From positions 310,001 through 374,000 of the forward strand of contig NZ_JAIUCZ020000007.1 in NCBI RefSeq assembly GCF_020176955.2: DNA of 64,000 nt. Reading direction: 5' to 3'. Every line of letters begins with the position of its first letter. Position 1 is the stretch's first letter. The notes under the pieces were generated by a model. That model was not told the DNA's origin and did not search any database. It saw nothing but the letters and a program-made list of their open reading frames with translations. Of the stretch, positions 52,320 to 61,603 are shown piece after piece. The translations under genes and the position numbers were made by a program. The DNA is from Nocardia sp. alder85J. Lineage in GTDB: Bacteria; Actinomycetota; Actinomycetes; Mycobacteriales; Mycobacteriaceae.

Positions 52320-52757
52320 ATGAGAATCCCTGGTGTGCCGCGTTCGCGCCGTGCCGTGCTGCTGACGGTGGCGGCGGTCGTCGTGGTGGCGGTCGTCGCT
52401 ACCGTGAGTATCTTCCTGTCGCTGGGCCACAGCGTATCGCCCACTGAGCGGGAAGCGCGGGACGAGGCGGAGATCGAGCATGTGCTGCGCACCGTGCTGG
52501 ATGCCGACCGTCCCGCGGCGGTGATCGACCTGCACAGCGCGAAGGTTCGGGAACGGTTCCACCTCGCCCGGTCGCGCGGGGTACTGCCCGAGAAATCCGA
52601 TCGCAGTGATCAGGGCCAGATTCTGTACGTCAGCAACTATGTGATCGAAGGCGATCTGGCCAACGCCGATGTGACGCGGCTGTATCCGGATCTCATGGAG
52701 ACCACGACCACATTCATCCTCGTCAGGGAGAGCGGGAAATGGCTCCTCGCCGAATAG
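52320..52757 (+). CDS. membrane-anchored NTF2-like protein of the toxin unit
   Basis: 145 residues: a basic N-terminus (MRIPGVPRSRR), one hydrophobic helix (AVLLTVAAVVVVAVVATVSI) and an extracytoplasmic domain (AEIEHVLRTVLDADRPAAVI, KVRERFHLARSRG, TTTFILVRESGKWLLAE) ending with the typical Trp-Leu strand of NTF2-like domains. It resembles the preceding lipoprotein in its first helix, suggesting divergent duplicates. Its 3' end overlaps the toxin gene by 19 nt. The role is unknown; it may assist export or surface display of the toxin. Confidence 0.75.
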   Translation: MRIPGVPRSRRAVLLTVAAVVVVAVVATVSIFLSLGHSVSPTEREARDEAEIEHVLRTVLDADRPAAVIDLHSAKVRERFHLARSRGVLPEKSDRSDQGQILYVSNYVIEGDLANADVTRLYPDLMETTTTFILVRESGKWLLAE

Positions 52758-54019
52758 CATTCGCCTCCCGGCGCACGAGACTCGCACGACTCGCGGCGCT
52801 CCTGATCACCCTCGCCGTGGCATGGACGATGAGCATCGGCACCGCTGTCCAGGCACAGGCGCCGGCGCCACCACCACTCGACCCGGCTTGTACCACGTGG
52901 TCACAGCGCGCCCTCGCGCACAATACCGAGACCAACGCGCACAATGCCGAAGCGCCCTCGATCGACCGCACCGACGTCGGCGCGGTGACGTCGTTCGACA
53001 ACGTCAGCAAACAGCTCAACGACGAGAAAGCAACTCTCGACGAGCAACGCGCCGGCTGCGTCACCCAATTCCAGCAGATGCAGAAGAGCGCCCGAGCGGG
53101 CGCGCCCGGCAAGTCGGCGACGGGCCCGAAACCGCCGCGCGGCCCGCCGACCGCGATCGAAAAACGCAACGCCCCCATGGCCGAGAAGGTCAACGATCCG
53201 GCCTACCTCGACCGCTATTACGACAACGCCGGTCCGGACGGCGAATTGCGCCGTCGCAATGCCAATCAGATCGATGAGAACGGCGAGCCGGTCCCGATCA
53301 TCCGCCAGGATCCGGCCGACAGCACTCGCTACATTGCGGCCGCCGCCCCGACTCCCCCGAAATTCGTACCGGGCTCCGTCGACCACCAGACGGCGTCGCT
53401 ACCGCAGTGGATGGACGCGTCCGAGGCGATGGAGGCGCGCTCGATGGCCATCCTCTCGGTCAAAACATGGCTGGCGCAGAAACAATCGGAAATTGCGGAC
53501 ACCGGTGCCGCCACTGCCCAGACCGAGGCCGAACTCTCCCAGGCATATGCCGCACAGACCTCGACCGGCCAGGAGATCGGCCGATACGCCGGTGACCATT
53601 TCCTCGACTACACCTATCCACTCGACAGATACGATCGGAGCCCGCCGCTCACCGATCCGAACAACACGCGATCCGGAACGTTCGACAAGGTTTACGAGGT
53701 CACCGACAAGTCGACCGGCAAGAAGAAGATCGTCATCGTCGAAGAAAAAGGACCGGAGTCCGCGCTCGGTACCCGCGTGGGCTTGAAAAACGAGGATTGC
53801 AAACAGGGTTCACGCTGCTACTACGACAGTATCGTCAACGCACTGACGCGCAGTAGTTCCGAGATCGAACAGGACCTGGGGCTTCGGCTCCTGGCTACGG
53901 CCGATTCGGATATCGAATACGTTCTGGTACGCGCCGCCGTCGCAAGCGAGCAGCGGGACGGGGTCGTCACGCAAAGGTACGATGGGTACCGAAGCGAGCA
54001 GTTCGACCTGACAAGATAG
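52739..54019 (+). CDS. secreted polymorphic toxin with PD-(D/E)xK-like nuclease domain
   Basis: 426-residue Sec-exported protein. The signal peptide (LARLAALLITLAVAWTMSIG) ends near AQA (~41). A helical N-terminal domain follows (Cys51, Cys107, possibly bridged), then a Pro/Gly linker (120-210), a helical segment (220-285) and a C-terminal domain (~285-426). That domain has the restriction-endonuclease toxin pattern: D316 in GTFDKVYEV, E335-x-K337 in IVIVEEKG, SALGTR, and Q356 with tyrosines in KQGSRCYYDSIV. It is followed with zero gap by an Imm49 immunity gene, which strongly supports a toxin role. There is no LXG, WXG or PAAR module, so the delivery route is unclear. The ATG at 52739 has AGGGAG 8 nt upstream. 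Confidence 0.78.
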   Translation: MAPRRIAFASRRTRLARLAALLITLAVAWTMSIGTAVQAQAPAPPPLDPACTTWSQRALAHNTETNAHNAEAPSIDRTDVGAVTSFDNVSKQLNDEKATLDEQRAGCVTQFQQMQKSARAGAPGKSATGPKPPRGPPTAIEKRNAPMAEKVNDPAYLDRYYDNAGPDGELRRRNANQIDENGEPVPIIRQDPADSTRYIAAAAPTPPKFVPGSVDHQTASLPQWMDASEAMEARSMAILSVKTWLAQKQSEIADTGAATAQTEAELSQAYAAQTSTGQEIGRYAGDHFLDYTYPLDRYDRSPPLTDPNNTRSGTFDKVYEVTDKSTGKKKIVIVEEKGPESALGTRVGLKNEDCKQGSRCYYDSIVNALTRSSSEIEQDLGLRLLATADSDIEYVLVRAAVASEQRDGVVTQRYDGYRSEQFDLTR

Positions 54020-54913
54020 ATGATCGTGACCGTGATTGTGGAGCGCCACCCCATCGATCTCTCCGCCTTCGAAGGTCGCGCCGACAAGTACGCCGGCCAT
54101 CTCACCGGATTGCTGCCGCTACTGGAGACGATGCCCGACAAGTTCGTGTTCGTCTGCTCTCTCGCGGAATCATTGCTGTCGGTTCAGTTGCTGACCGATC
54201 CGGAAGGAAGCGGCCGACCGGTACAGGAGACCGCACTGCGGAGCGAACAGGCAACAGTCGGCTTGTTCCGGGTCACCGACGCCGGTTTCGCCGGACAAAC
54301 CGACCCGGTACGAGTTCGGATACTGGACACGACCCTCGCTGTTCCTGCGAAGCGGAATCATGCTGCGACCCAAGGGAAGTGGCAGGACGCGTTCTGGTGG
54401 TCCCGTATCGCTCGCGACGGTGGTGCCGCCGACCTGCTGGCACACTTCGCAGTCGACCGGCTACGTGACACCGGCGACGGCAGTCGGTCCAGCGAATTCA
54501 GCTACCAGTGGGTGACCATCCTCCAGAATGCCTGGCTGCGAGGCCCGGGCAGCCAAGCGGGAGAAGTGAATTCCTTGTCCACCGTCAGTGAGGTCGGCGG
54601 GCGAGAGGGGCAGCGCGTCACCGACCGGTTGATACGCCCGCCGATGGAAGTCTTCGACGCCCTGGCAGTGCAGAACGGCGAACAGTTCAACCGCCTACTG
54701 GCCGATGCGCTGACCCAACACCGCAAATTCTTCGGGACCGCCCGGTGGCGAAACGACCCCATCGGGTTCCTGTCCGTCCCCCTGCTCGCCCTCGCCTGCT
54801 GGGCCCACGACCTCGGCCTGCCGGTCGATGTCGAATCCGACTACATCCCCAGGCATTTCATCGAGAATCCCGACTGGGCAACCGAGCTCGCCGCCACCTC
54901 CACGCAACCCTGA
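54020..54913 (+). CDS. Imm49-family immunity protein
   Basis: 297-residue cytosolic protein starting on the base after the toxin stop (TAG then ATG), so translation is coupled. Family features are FSYQWVTILQNAWLRGPG, RPPMEVFDALAVQNGEQFN, LADALTQHRKFFG and FLSVPLLALACWAHDLGLPV then DVESDYIPRH; these match Imm49 proteins of Streptomyces polymorphic-toxin loci as I remember them. No signal peptide is present, as expected for protection against a toxin that reaches the cytosol. It converges with fumC after 24 nt. Confidence 0.85.
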   Translation: MIVTVIVERHPIDLSAFEGRADKYAGHLTGLLPLLETMPDKFVFVCSLAESLLSVQLLTDPEGSGRPVQETALRSEQATVGLFRVTDAGFAGQTDPVRVRILDTTLAVPAKRNHAATQGKWQDAFWWSRIARDGGAADLLAHFAVDRLRDTGDGSRSSEFSYQWVTILQNAWLRGPGSQAGEVNSLSTVSEVGGREGQRVTDRLIRPPMEVFDALAVQNGEQFNRLLADALTQHRKFFGTARWRNDPIGFLSVPLLALACWAHDLGLPVDVESDYIPRHFIENPDWATELAATSTQP

Positions 54914-54937
54914 GGTGGCGGCCCGCACTCCCGAAAT

Positions 54938-56344
54938 CTATTGCCCGTCCTGCACTTTCGCCATCGACAACACATCCAGCCGCCGATCCAGCTCCTCGGT
55001 CGACAACGTGTCGCCGATCAGCCCACGATCGATCACCGTCTGCCGGATCGTCTTGTGCTCCTTCAGCGCCTCCTTCGCCACCGCCGCGGCCTCCTCGTAG
55101 CCGATCGCCGAATTCAGCGGCGTCACAATGGAAGGTGAGGATTCGGCCAGGCGGCGGAGGCGTTCGGTGTCGGCGGTGAGGCCGTCGACGCATTTGTCGG
55201 CGAACAGGCGGGAGACGTTGGCCAGCAGGCGGATCGACTCCAATATGTTGCGCGCCATCACCGGGATGTAGACGTTGAGCTCGAAGGCGCCGTTGCCGCC
55301 GCCCCAGGCGACGGCTGCGTCGTTGCCGATCACCTGGGCGGCGACCTGGGTAACCGCTTCCGGCAGTACCGGATTCACCTTGCCGGGCATGATCGAGGAG
55401 CCCGGTTGCAGGTCGGGCAGGTGCAGTTCGCCCAGGCCGGTCAGCGGGCCGGAGCCCATCCAGCGGATGTCGTTGGCGATCTTGGTGAGGCTGATCGCGA
55501 CCGTGCGCAGCGCGCCGGACAGTTCCACCAGTCCGTCACGCGCGGCCTGGGCCTCGAAGTGGTCACGGGCCTCGGTCAGCTCGTCCAGGCCGGTGACCCG
55601 GCGCAGCTCGGCGGCGACCAGGCCGCCGAAGCCGGCGGGCGCGTTCAGGCCGGTGCCCACCGCGGTGCCGCCGATGGCCAGTTCGCCCAGCCGGGGCAGC
55701 GTCGCCAGCAGGCGTTCCATCCCGGCCTCGGTCTGCCGGGCGTAGCCGCCGAATTCCTGGCCGAGGGTCACCGGGACGGCGTCCATGAGATGGGTGCGGC
55801 CGGATTTCACCACCTCTCGCCACTGGATCGCCTTGTCCAGCAACCGAAGTCGCAGGTGGTCCAGGGCGGGGACGAGGTCCTTCACCACCGCCTCGGTCGC
55901 CGCCAGGTGGGTGGCCGTCGGGAAGGTGTCGTTGGAGGACTGCGACATGTTGACGTCGTCGTTGGGGTGCACGGTGACCCCGGCGCGCGCGGCCAGGGTC
56001 GCGATCACCTCGTTGGCGTTCATGTTCGAGCTGGTGCCGGAGCCGGTCTGGAACACGTCGATCGGGAACTGGTCGTCGTGGCGGCCCTCGGCGATCTCGG
56101 TCGCGGCCGCGATGATCGCCTCGGCCTTCACGGGGTCCAGCAGGCCCAGATCGCGATTGACCACGGCGCAGGCCGCCTTCAGCAGGCCGAGTGCCCGGAT
56201 CTGCGCGCGTTCCAGACCGCGCCCGCTGATCGGGAAGTTCTCCACGGCCCGTTGGGTCTGCGCCCGCCACAGCGCGGCCACCGGGACCCGAACCTCACCC
56301 ATGGTGTCGTGTTCGATGCGGTATTCGGTCTGGTCATCGCTCAT
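54938..56344 (-). CDS. fumC: class II fumarate hydratase
   Basis: 468-residue TCA-cycle fumarase interconverting fumarate and malate. It has the superfamily signature [11 protein letters not shown] near residue 320, active-site regions [27 protein letters not shown] and [12 protein letters not shown], and a typical C-terminal domain. The start is ATG 56344 ([16 protein letters not shown]); the open frame beyond it is not protein-like. It is divergent from the LLM oxidoreductase. In M. tuberculosis it is next to glpX, a linkage broken here. Confidence 0.96.
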   Translation of the reverse strand: MSDDQTEYRIEHDTMGEVRVPVAALWRAQTQRAVENFPISGRGLERAQIRALGLLKAACAVVNRDLGLLDPVKAEAIIAAATEIAEGRHDDQFPIDVFQTGSGTSSNMNANEVIATLAARAGVTVHPNDDVNMSQSSNDTFPTATHLAATEAVVKDLVPALDHLRLRLLDKAIQWREVVKSGRTHLMDAVPVTLGQEFGGYARQTEAGMERLLATLPRLGELAIGGTAVGTGLNAPAGFGGLVAAELRRVTGLDELTEARDHFEAQAARDGLVELSGALRTVAISLTKIANDIRWMGSGPLTGLGELHLPDLQPGSSIMPGKVNPVLPEAVTQVAAQVIGNDAAVAWGGGNGAFELNVYIPVMARNILESIRLLANVSRLFADKCVDGLTADTERLRRLAESSPSIVTPLNSAIGYEEAAAVAKEALKEHKTIRQTVIDRGLIGDTLSTEELDRRLDVLSMAKVQDGQ

Positions 56345-56512
56345 GAATCCGACACTAAGCGCGGTATCACCGAAAGTGGGCTGCCACGCGTGAGTGGATT
56401 CGCACACGAACGCCGGGAATATCGGACATCGCTTATACGCGCGACGCCGGGTGTTTACCAGGGCCGGTTTGTCACTGCCGAACCGCTGCCACCTGGCGGT
56501 AGGTTGACGACC

Positions 56513-57478
56513 ATGAGCATTCGCCTCGGATATCAGATGCCGTACTTCAGCAATGCCGCTTCGCCGCGCGAACTTTTCCCGCAGGTGATCGCCCAGGCGC
56601 AGGCGGCCGAGGCGGCGGGCTTCGACGCTGCGTTCGTGATGGACCACTTCTACCAGCTGCCGCTGATCGGGACGCCCGACGAGCCGATGCTGGAGGCGTA
56701 CACCGCGCTGGGCGCCCTGGCCACCGCCACCTCGCGGATCCAGTTGTCCACCCTGGTCACCGGCAACACCTATCGCAATCCGGCCATGCTGGCCAAGACC
56801 GTCACCACCCTCGACATGGTCAGTGGCGGGCGCGCGGTGCTGGGCATCGGCGCGGGCTGGTTCGAGCTGGAACACAACGCCTTCGGATACGAATTCGGTA
56901 CCTTCACCGATCGGTTCCAGCGGCTGGAGGAGGCGTTGCAGATCATCGCGCCGATGCTGCACGGCGAGCGGCCCACCGTGGACGGCAAGTGGTACCACAC
57001 CAAGGAGGCCATGAACGAGCCGCGCATCCGCGACGATCTGCCGATCATGCTCGGCGGCGGTGGCGAGAAGAAGACCTTCGGCCTGGCCGCGCGGTACGCC
57101 GATCATCTGAACATCATCTGCAACCCGGCCGATCTGCCGCAGAAGGTCGACGCGCTGCATCAGCGCTGCGCCGAGGTGGGCCGCGATCCGAAGACGCTGG
57201 AGACCAGCTTCCTGGCCTTCACGATCATCGACTCGGACGGCGACCGGGCCCGGAAGTTGAAGCAGGACATGCTGGATCGGCAGGCCGCGCTCAGCGGCGG
57301 GGCCACCGCCGAGGAGCGGATGTTCGTCGGCGACCCGGACGATGTGGCCGAGCAGCTCCAGCGTCGCGTCCTCGATCAGGGCATCGACGGCGTCATCTGC
57401 AACATGATCGCCAACGGTCACGAGGAAGGCGTCCTCGAGGTGGCCGGGAAGGCGCTCGGACCGCTGCTGCACAAGTGA
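56513..57478 (+). CDS. LLM-class, probably F420-dependent, oxidoreductase
   Basis: 321-residue TIM-barrel oxidoreductase of the luciferase-like superfamily. It starts [18 protein letters not shown] and has the F420-group features [55 protein letters not shown] and [14 protein letters not shown]. Mycolata encode many such enzymes acting on diverse substrates with reduced F420. The start is ATG 56513. It is followed by a strong hairpin shared with the convergent glyA. Confidence 0.9.
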   Translation: MSIRLGYQMPYFSNAASPRELFPQVIAQAQAAEAAGFDAAFVMDHFYQLPLIGTPDEPMLEAYTALGALATATSRIQLSTLVTGNTYRNPAMLAKTVTTLDMVSGGRAVLGIGAGWFELEHNAFGYEFGTFTDRFQRLEEALQIIAPMLHGERPTVDGKWYHTKEAMNEPRIRDDLPIMLGGGGEKKTFGLAARYADHLNIICNPADLPQKVDALHQRCAEVGRDPKTLETSFLAFTIIDSDGDRARKLKQDMLDRQAALSGGATAEERMFVGDPDDVAEQLQRRVLDQGIDGVICNMIANGHEEGVLEVAGKALGPLLHK

Positions 57479-57588
57479 GCGGATCCCGGTCCGGCCGGTG
57501 AGCAGTCCGCTGGTCCACCGGTGAGCCCGCCCGCAGACGCGATCCGGACCTCGGTTGCCGAGTGACCGGGACCGGGTCTACGACGAAC

Positions 57589-57618
57589 GAGCCCCCTGTG
57601 CCGAAGCGCAGGGGGCTC
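57589..57618. terminator. bidirectional terminator hairpin
   Basis: GAGCCCCCTG (57589-57598) pairs perfectly with CAGGGGGCTC (57609-57618) around a 10-nt loop, between the converging LLM oxidoreductase and glyA genes. There is no T-tract; placement and stability make it a good terminator candidate in both directions. Confidence 0.75.
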
Positions 57619-57637
57619 GAAGCTTTCGTGCGGGCGC

Positions 57638-58933
57638 TCAGCCGAGCAGGCGCCAGTCCTCCAGGCCCTCGTACAGCGGGAAGTCCCGGGCCAGCTTCGA
57701 CACCCGGCCGCGCAGCGTGTCGGCATCGGACGCGCCGGTCAGGGCGGTGGCGATGATGTCGGCGACCTCGGCGAATTCGGTGTCACCGAAACCGCGGGTG
57801 GCCAGCGCCGCCGTGCCGATGCGCAGCCCGGAGGTGACCATCGGCGGACGCGGGTCGAACGGCACCGCGTTGCGGTTGACGGTGATGCCGATCTCGTGCA
57901 GCAGATCCTCGCCCTGCTGCCCGTCCAGCTGCGAGTTGCGCAGGTCGACCAGCACCAGGTGCACATCGGTGCCGCCGGTGAGCACCGTGATGCCCTTGTC
58001 CTGCACATCACGCGCGGTCAGCCGCTCGGCCAGCAGTTTCGCCCCGGACAGCGTGCGCTCCTGCCGCTGCGCGAACTCGGCGCCGCCGGCGATCTTGAAC
58101 GCCACCGCCTTGGCCGCGATCGCGTGCATCAGCGGCCCGCCCTGCTGACCGGGGAACACCGCGCTGTTCAGCTTCTTGGCGAACTCCTGCTTGGCCAGGA
58201 TCAGGCCCGAGCGCGGACCGCCGAGGGTCTTGTGCACGGTCGAGGACACCACATCGGCGTGCGGGACCGGCGAGGGGTGCAGCCCGGCGGCGACCAGGCC
58301 GGCGAAGTGGGCCATGTCGACCCACAGGTAGGCGCCGACCTCGTCGGCGATCTCCCGGAACGCCGCGAAGTCCAGGTGCCGCGGGTACGCCGACCAGCCG
58401 GCCACGATCACCGTGGGCCGGGCCTCCTTGGCCTGCTTGCGCACCTCGTCCATATCGATGCGGTGGTCTTCCTTGCTGACCCCGTAGGCGTGCACCTCGT
58501 ACAGCTTGCCGGAGAAGTTCAGCCGCATGCCGTGGGTGAGGTGGCCGCCGTGCGCCAGGTCCAGGCCCAGCAGCCGGTCGCCCGGATTCATCAGCGCCAT
58601 CAGCACCGCCGCATTGGCCTGCGCGCCGGAATGCGGCTGCACATTGGCGAATTCGGCGCCGAACAGCTCCTTGACCCGGTTGCGGGCCAGATCCTCGACG
58701 ACGTCGACGTGCTCACATCCGCCGTAGTAGCGCCGGCCCGGATAACCCTCGGCGTACTTGTTGGTGAGCACGCTGCCCTGCGCCTGCAGCACCGCGCGCG
58801 GCACGAAGTTCTCGGAGGCGATCATCTCGAGCGTGTCGCGTTCGCGGGCGAGCTCCCCCGCCATCGCCGTCGCGAGCTCGGGATCCAGCTCGGCGAGCGA
58901 TTGGGTGTTGACAGAAGCGGTCGTCTGGGTCAC
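57638..58933 (-). CDS. glyA: serine hydroxymethyltransferase
   Basis: 431-residue PLP enzyme interconverting serine and glycine with tetrahydrofolate, supplying one-carbon units. The PLP lysine is K235 in [14 protein letters not shown]; other landmarks are [20 protein letters not shown] split around residue 45, [21 protein letters not shown] and [19 protein letters not shown]. It has canonical length. The GTG start is at 58933. In M. tuberculosis glyA1 lies between desA2 and coaA; here it remains next to coaA but is separated from the desA2-like gene. Confidence 0.97.
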   Translation of the reverse strand: MTQTTASVNTQSLAELDPELATAMAGELARERDTLEMIASENFVPRAVLQAQGSVLTNKYAEGYPGRRYYGGCEHVDVVEDLARNRVKELFGAEFANVQPHSGAQANAAVLMALMNPGDRLLGLDLAHGGHLTHGMRLNFSGKLYEVHAYGVSKEDHRIDMDEVRKQAKEARPTVIVAGWSAYPRHLDFAAFREIADEVGAYLWVDMAHFAGLVAAGLHPSPVPHADVVSSTVHKTLGGPRSGLILAKQEFAKKLNSAVFPGQQGGPLMHAIAAKAVAFKIAGGAEFAQRQERTLSGAKLLAERLTARDVQDKGITVLTGGTDVHLVLVDLRNSQLDGQQGEDLLHEIGITVNRNAVPFDPRPPMVTSGLRIGTAALATRGFGDTEFAEVADIIATALTGASDADTLRGRVSKLARDFPLYEGLEDWRLLG

Positions 58934-59088
58934 CAGGACAGTCTAGGCAACCGTCCGGCGCCGTCCGGGGTGGGCTCCCCCGGTTTCCGGGGCTGACTAC
59001 CTGCCCGGAATGCCGTAACGTACGCCGCGCGCACGTCGCATCCGGCTTTCGCCGGGTGAGTTCACGTCATGAGTTCACAGAGGTACCA

Positions 59089-59217
59089 ATGCTCTTCTTC
59101 GCGGCGCCCATCGCATCCACCGGCACCCTCCTCGACACCATCCTGGCCCTGCTGGCCTCCGCATGCAGCATCTCCTCCAGCAACAACACCGCATGCAGCA
59201 CCTGGACCACCTTCTAG
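59089..59217 (+). CDS. possible 42-residue Ser/Thr/Cys-rich small protein
   Basis: ATG 59089 to TAG 59217, with AGAGG 5 nt upstream. It begins hydrophobic (MLFFAAPIASTGTLLDTILA) and ends with a Ser/Thr/Cys-rich tail (ACSISSSNNTACSTWTTF). GCATGCAGCA occurs twice in the DNA. It could be a secreted or modified peptide, but no modification enzyme is nearby and conservation is unknown. It ends 1 nt from the convergent DUF885 stop. Confidence 0.35.
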   Translation: MLFFAAPIASTGTLLDTILALLASACSISSSNNTACSTWTTF

Positions 59218-59218
59218 C

Positions 59219-60418
59219 TCAGGCCATCCGCCGGATCGCGCCGGGGGTGAGCGGCTCGTCCAGCAGCCGGCCGAAGCGATCGGCCCGGTCGTCGGCGTCG
59301 GCCGCGCGATCCAGCCAGTCGCCCAGCAGCCGGTAACCCTCCACGTAGGTGCTGATGTAGGCGCGCCACAGCGGCGACGACAGGAAGCGCAGCGACTGCC
59401 TGGCCCGTTCCGGTGTGGTCAGGCTCCAGCGTTGCAGGAATTCGGCCACCTCGTCGGCATCGCGGCCGCGGTCGTGCAGCAGCAGGGCGGCGTCCTGCCG
59501 CACGCCGAGCAGTTTCGCGGCGGCCGTCGAAACCCGTTCCGCCCGCTCACCGTCGAAGCGCAGGCCCAGATCGGCGTAGATCTCCTCGGCCCAGCGACCC
59601 CAGCCGGGACCCACGATCGACTTCAGCGCCAGATCCGCCAGGCCCTCGGCCATCAGGCATTGTGGCGTATTGACCAGAAACAACGTCTGCTCGGCCTGGC
59701 CGGCCGACACCAGCCCGGCCTCCTTGCGGCAGTGCTCGGTGTGGTGCCCCGGATACGCCTCGTGCGCGATCAGCGCGGGCAGGTGCGCCATGTGCTGTTT
59801 CAGGTCGGAGTTGATGGCGACCTTGGAGCGGTAGTCACCCAGGTAGTAGTTGAAGCCGGACCACGGCTTGTCGCCGACCACCTCGTATTCGACCTGCTCG
59901 TGGTCGGGCAGCGGGTAGCGCGCCCGCACCTGCTCGCGCAGTGCGCCGGAGAAGGCGTCCACGCAGGCGCGCAGCCGCTCCGGCGGGATCTCGTCGGCCT
60001 TGCGGTGCGCGGTCATCCGGTCCAGCAGCGGCCCGTCACCGGCCAGCACCTCGTCCAGCTGCCGGTGCGCCTCCCGGTAGTCCTCGACGTCGCCGGGGGC
60101 GATGTCGACGTCGAAGTACTCCCGGACCTCGTCGACGAACCCGATGGCGTCCCCGGCGAACTTGCGCGCGGAGCATTCCAGCGCCCGCAGGTGCACGTCC
60201 AGGAATTCCGCGCGCGCTGCCGGCAGGTCGGCGCCGGACAGTTCCCGGCGCAGCGCCGCCGCCCGGCGCGCCAGCTCGCGCGGCTGCGGGGCGGGCCCGT
60301 CGGCCACCTCCCGGCGCAGCGCCGGATCGCCGGTGTAGGCGTCGACGAAGCCCGGTTCGAGACGGTCGAATGCCAGCCCCAGCCGGAGGTATTCCGGCAC
60401 CAGCGAGTGCGCGTCCAT
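59219..60418 (-). CDS. DUF885-family putative zinc peptidase
   Basis: 399-residue protein with the DUF885 metal motif HEAYPGHH (H219, E220, H225/H226), preceded by GFNYYLGDYRSKVAINSDL and followed by EHCRKEAGL and LMAEGLADLALKS. The layout resembles M32/M3-like carboxypeptidases, so metallopeptidase activity is likely but unproven; no signal peptide is seen, so it should be cytosolic. The start is ATG 60418 (MDAHSLVPEYL). It is divergent from the coaA unit. Confidence 0.87.
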   Translation of the reverse strand: MDAHSLVPEYLRLGLAFDRLEPGFVDAYTGDPALRREVADGPAPQPRELARRAAALRRELSGADLPAARAEFLDVHLRALECSARKFAGDAIGFVDEVREYFDVDIAPGDVEDYREAHRQLDEVLAGDGPLLDRMTAHRKADEIPPERLRACVDAFSGALREQVRARYPLPDHEQVEYEVVGDKPWSGFNYYLGDYRSKVAINSDLKQHMAHLPALIAHEAYPGHHTEHCRKEAGLVSAGQAEQTLFLVNTPQCLMAEGLADLALKSIVGPGWGRWAEEIYADLGLRFDGERAERVSTAAAKLLGVRQDAALLLHDRGRDADEVAEFLQRWSLTTPERARQSLRFLSSPLWRAYISTYVEGYRLLGDWLDRAADADDRADRFGRLLDEPLTPGAIRRMA

Positions 60419-60576
60419 GTCCGGAGACGATAGCCCGCCCACCGGGGCCCGTGCAGTGCCGCGAGCGCATCCGGGACTCGCGCGCATCCCCGGCAGAGAG
60501 AAATGTCACTCCAAGTTACCGATGAGTAGTACGACCCGGGGTGCAGCACACTGTTGCCCCGGAGGAGAATTCGTTC

Positions 60577-60660
60577 ATGCGAGCAGCGTCGACCGGATCA
60601 CGCCGTGGCGGCGAAGCACGCGGCGAACAACGAAGTTTGGCGGGACGGGGTCGTGGGTAA
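60577..60660 (+). CDS. possible 27-residue basic leader peptide coupled to coaA
   Basis: ATG 60577 to TAA 60658-60660, immediately followed by the coaA ATG at 60661. It has a GGAGGAG ribosome site (60561-60567). The peptide is Arg/Gly-rich (MRAASTGSRRGGEARGEQR). The direct stop/start junction suggests coaA is translated by ribosomes finishing this ORF; its own ribosome site is otherwise weak. Confidence 0.45.
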   Translation: MRAASTGSRRGGEARGEQRSLAGRGRG

Positions 60661-61593
60661 ATGGCACGGATGAGCGAGCCGAGTCCCTATGTGGAATTCG
60701 ACCGTAAACAGTGGCGCACGCTGCGGAAATCCACTCCTCTGGTACTCACCGAGGAAGAACTGACCGGGCTGCGCGGACTCGGTGAGCAGATCGACATGGA
60801 AGAGGTGGCCGAGGTCTATCTGCCGTTGGCCCGGCTCATCCATCTCCAGGTGGCGGCCCGGCAGCGATTGTTCGCCGCGACCGCGACGTTCCTCGGCGAA
60901 ACCCACCCCGACCACCAGGTACCGTTCGTCATCGGCATCGCCGGCAGCGTGGCGGTCGGCAAATCCACCACCGCCCGCGTGCTGCAGGCGCTGCTGGCGC
61001 GCTGGGAGCACCACCCCCGGGTGGACCTGATCACCACCGACGGATTCCTTTATCCCACGGCCGAGTTGAATCGCCGGGGAATCATGCACCGCAAGGGTTT
61101 TCCGGAAAGCTACAATCGGCGCAAGTTGCTGCGTTTCGTCACCGAGGTGAAATCCGGTGCGGCCGAGGTGTGCGCACCGGTGTATTCACACATCCTGTAC
61201 GACATCGTGCCGGACGATTTCCACTGTGTGCGGCAGCCCGACATCCTCGTCGTGGAAGGGTTGAACGTACTCCAGACCGGGCCGCGATTGATGGTGTCCG
61301 ATCTGTTCGATTTCTCCATCTATGTCGATGCCCGCATCGAGGATATCGAGCAGTGGTATATCAATCGCTTTCTCACACTGCGTAAAACGGCATTCTCGGA
61401 TCCCAATTCGCACTTCCATCACTATGCGAAGTTGACCGACGACGAGGCCACCGCCACCGCGCAGGACATCTGGAACTCGACCAACCGGCCGAATCTGGTG
61501 GAGAACATCCTGCCGACCCGGCCGCGCGCGACGCTGGTCCTGCGCAAGGACGGCGACCACACGATCAACCGGATCCGGTTGCGCAAGCTGTAG
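60661..61593 (+). CDS. coaA: type I pantothenate kinase
   Basis: 310-residue bacterial-type PanK, first step of CoA biosynthesis. The P-loop GSVAVGKST lies at residues 95-103 (K101); other motifs are [49 protein letters not shown] and [17 protein letters not shown]-like [18 protein letters not shown]. The start is ATG 60661 (ATG 60670 is possible), directly after the TAA of a small upstream ORF. It converges with the prenyl synthase, with 10 nt between stops. Confidence 0.96.
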   Translation: MARMSEPSPYVEFDRKQWRTLRKSTPLVLTEEELTGLRGLGEQIDMEEVAEVYLPLARLIHLQVAARQRLFAATATFLGETHPDHQVPFVIGIAGSVAVGKSTTARVLQALLARWEHHPRVDLITTDGFLYPTAELNRRGIMHRKGFPESYNRRKLLRFVTEVKSGAAEVCAPVYSHILYDIVPDDFHCVRQPDILVVEGLNVLQTGPRLMVSDLFDFSIYVDARIEDIEQWYINRFLTLRKTAFSDPNSHFHHYAKLTDDEATATAQDIWNSTNRPNLVENILPTRPRATLVLRKDGDHTINRIRLRKL

Positions 61594-61603
61594 AACCGGT
61601 CGC

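Noticed and set aside
55406-56512. Open frame extending the LLM oxidoreductase upstream
   Set aside because: It lies antisense to fumC and lacks family sequence; the enzyme clearly begins at ATG 56513.
59069-60433. 454-codon + strand frame opposite the DUF885 gene
   Set aside because: The opposite strand has a clear HEAYPGHH protein; this frame is its complement shadow.
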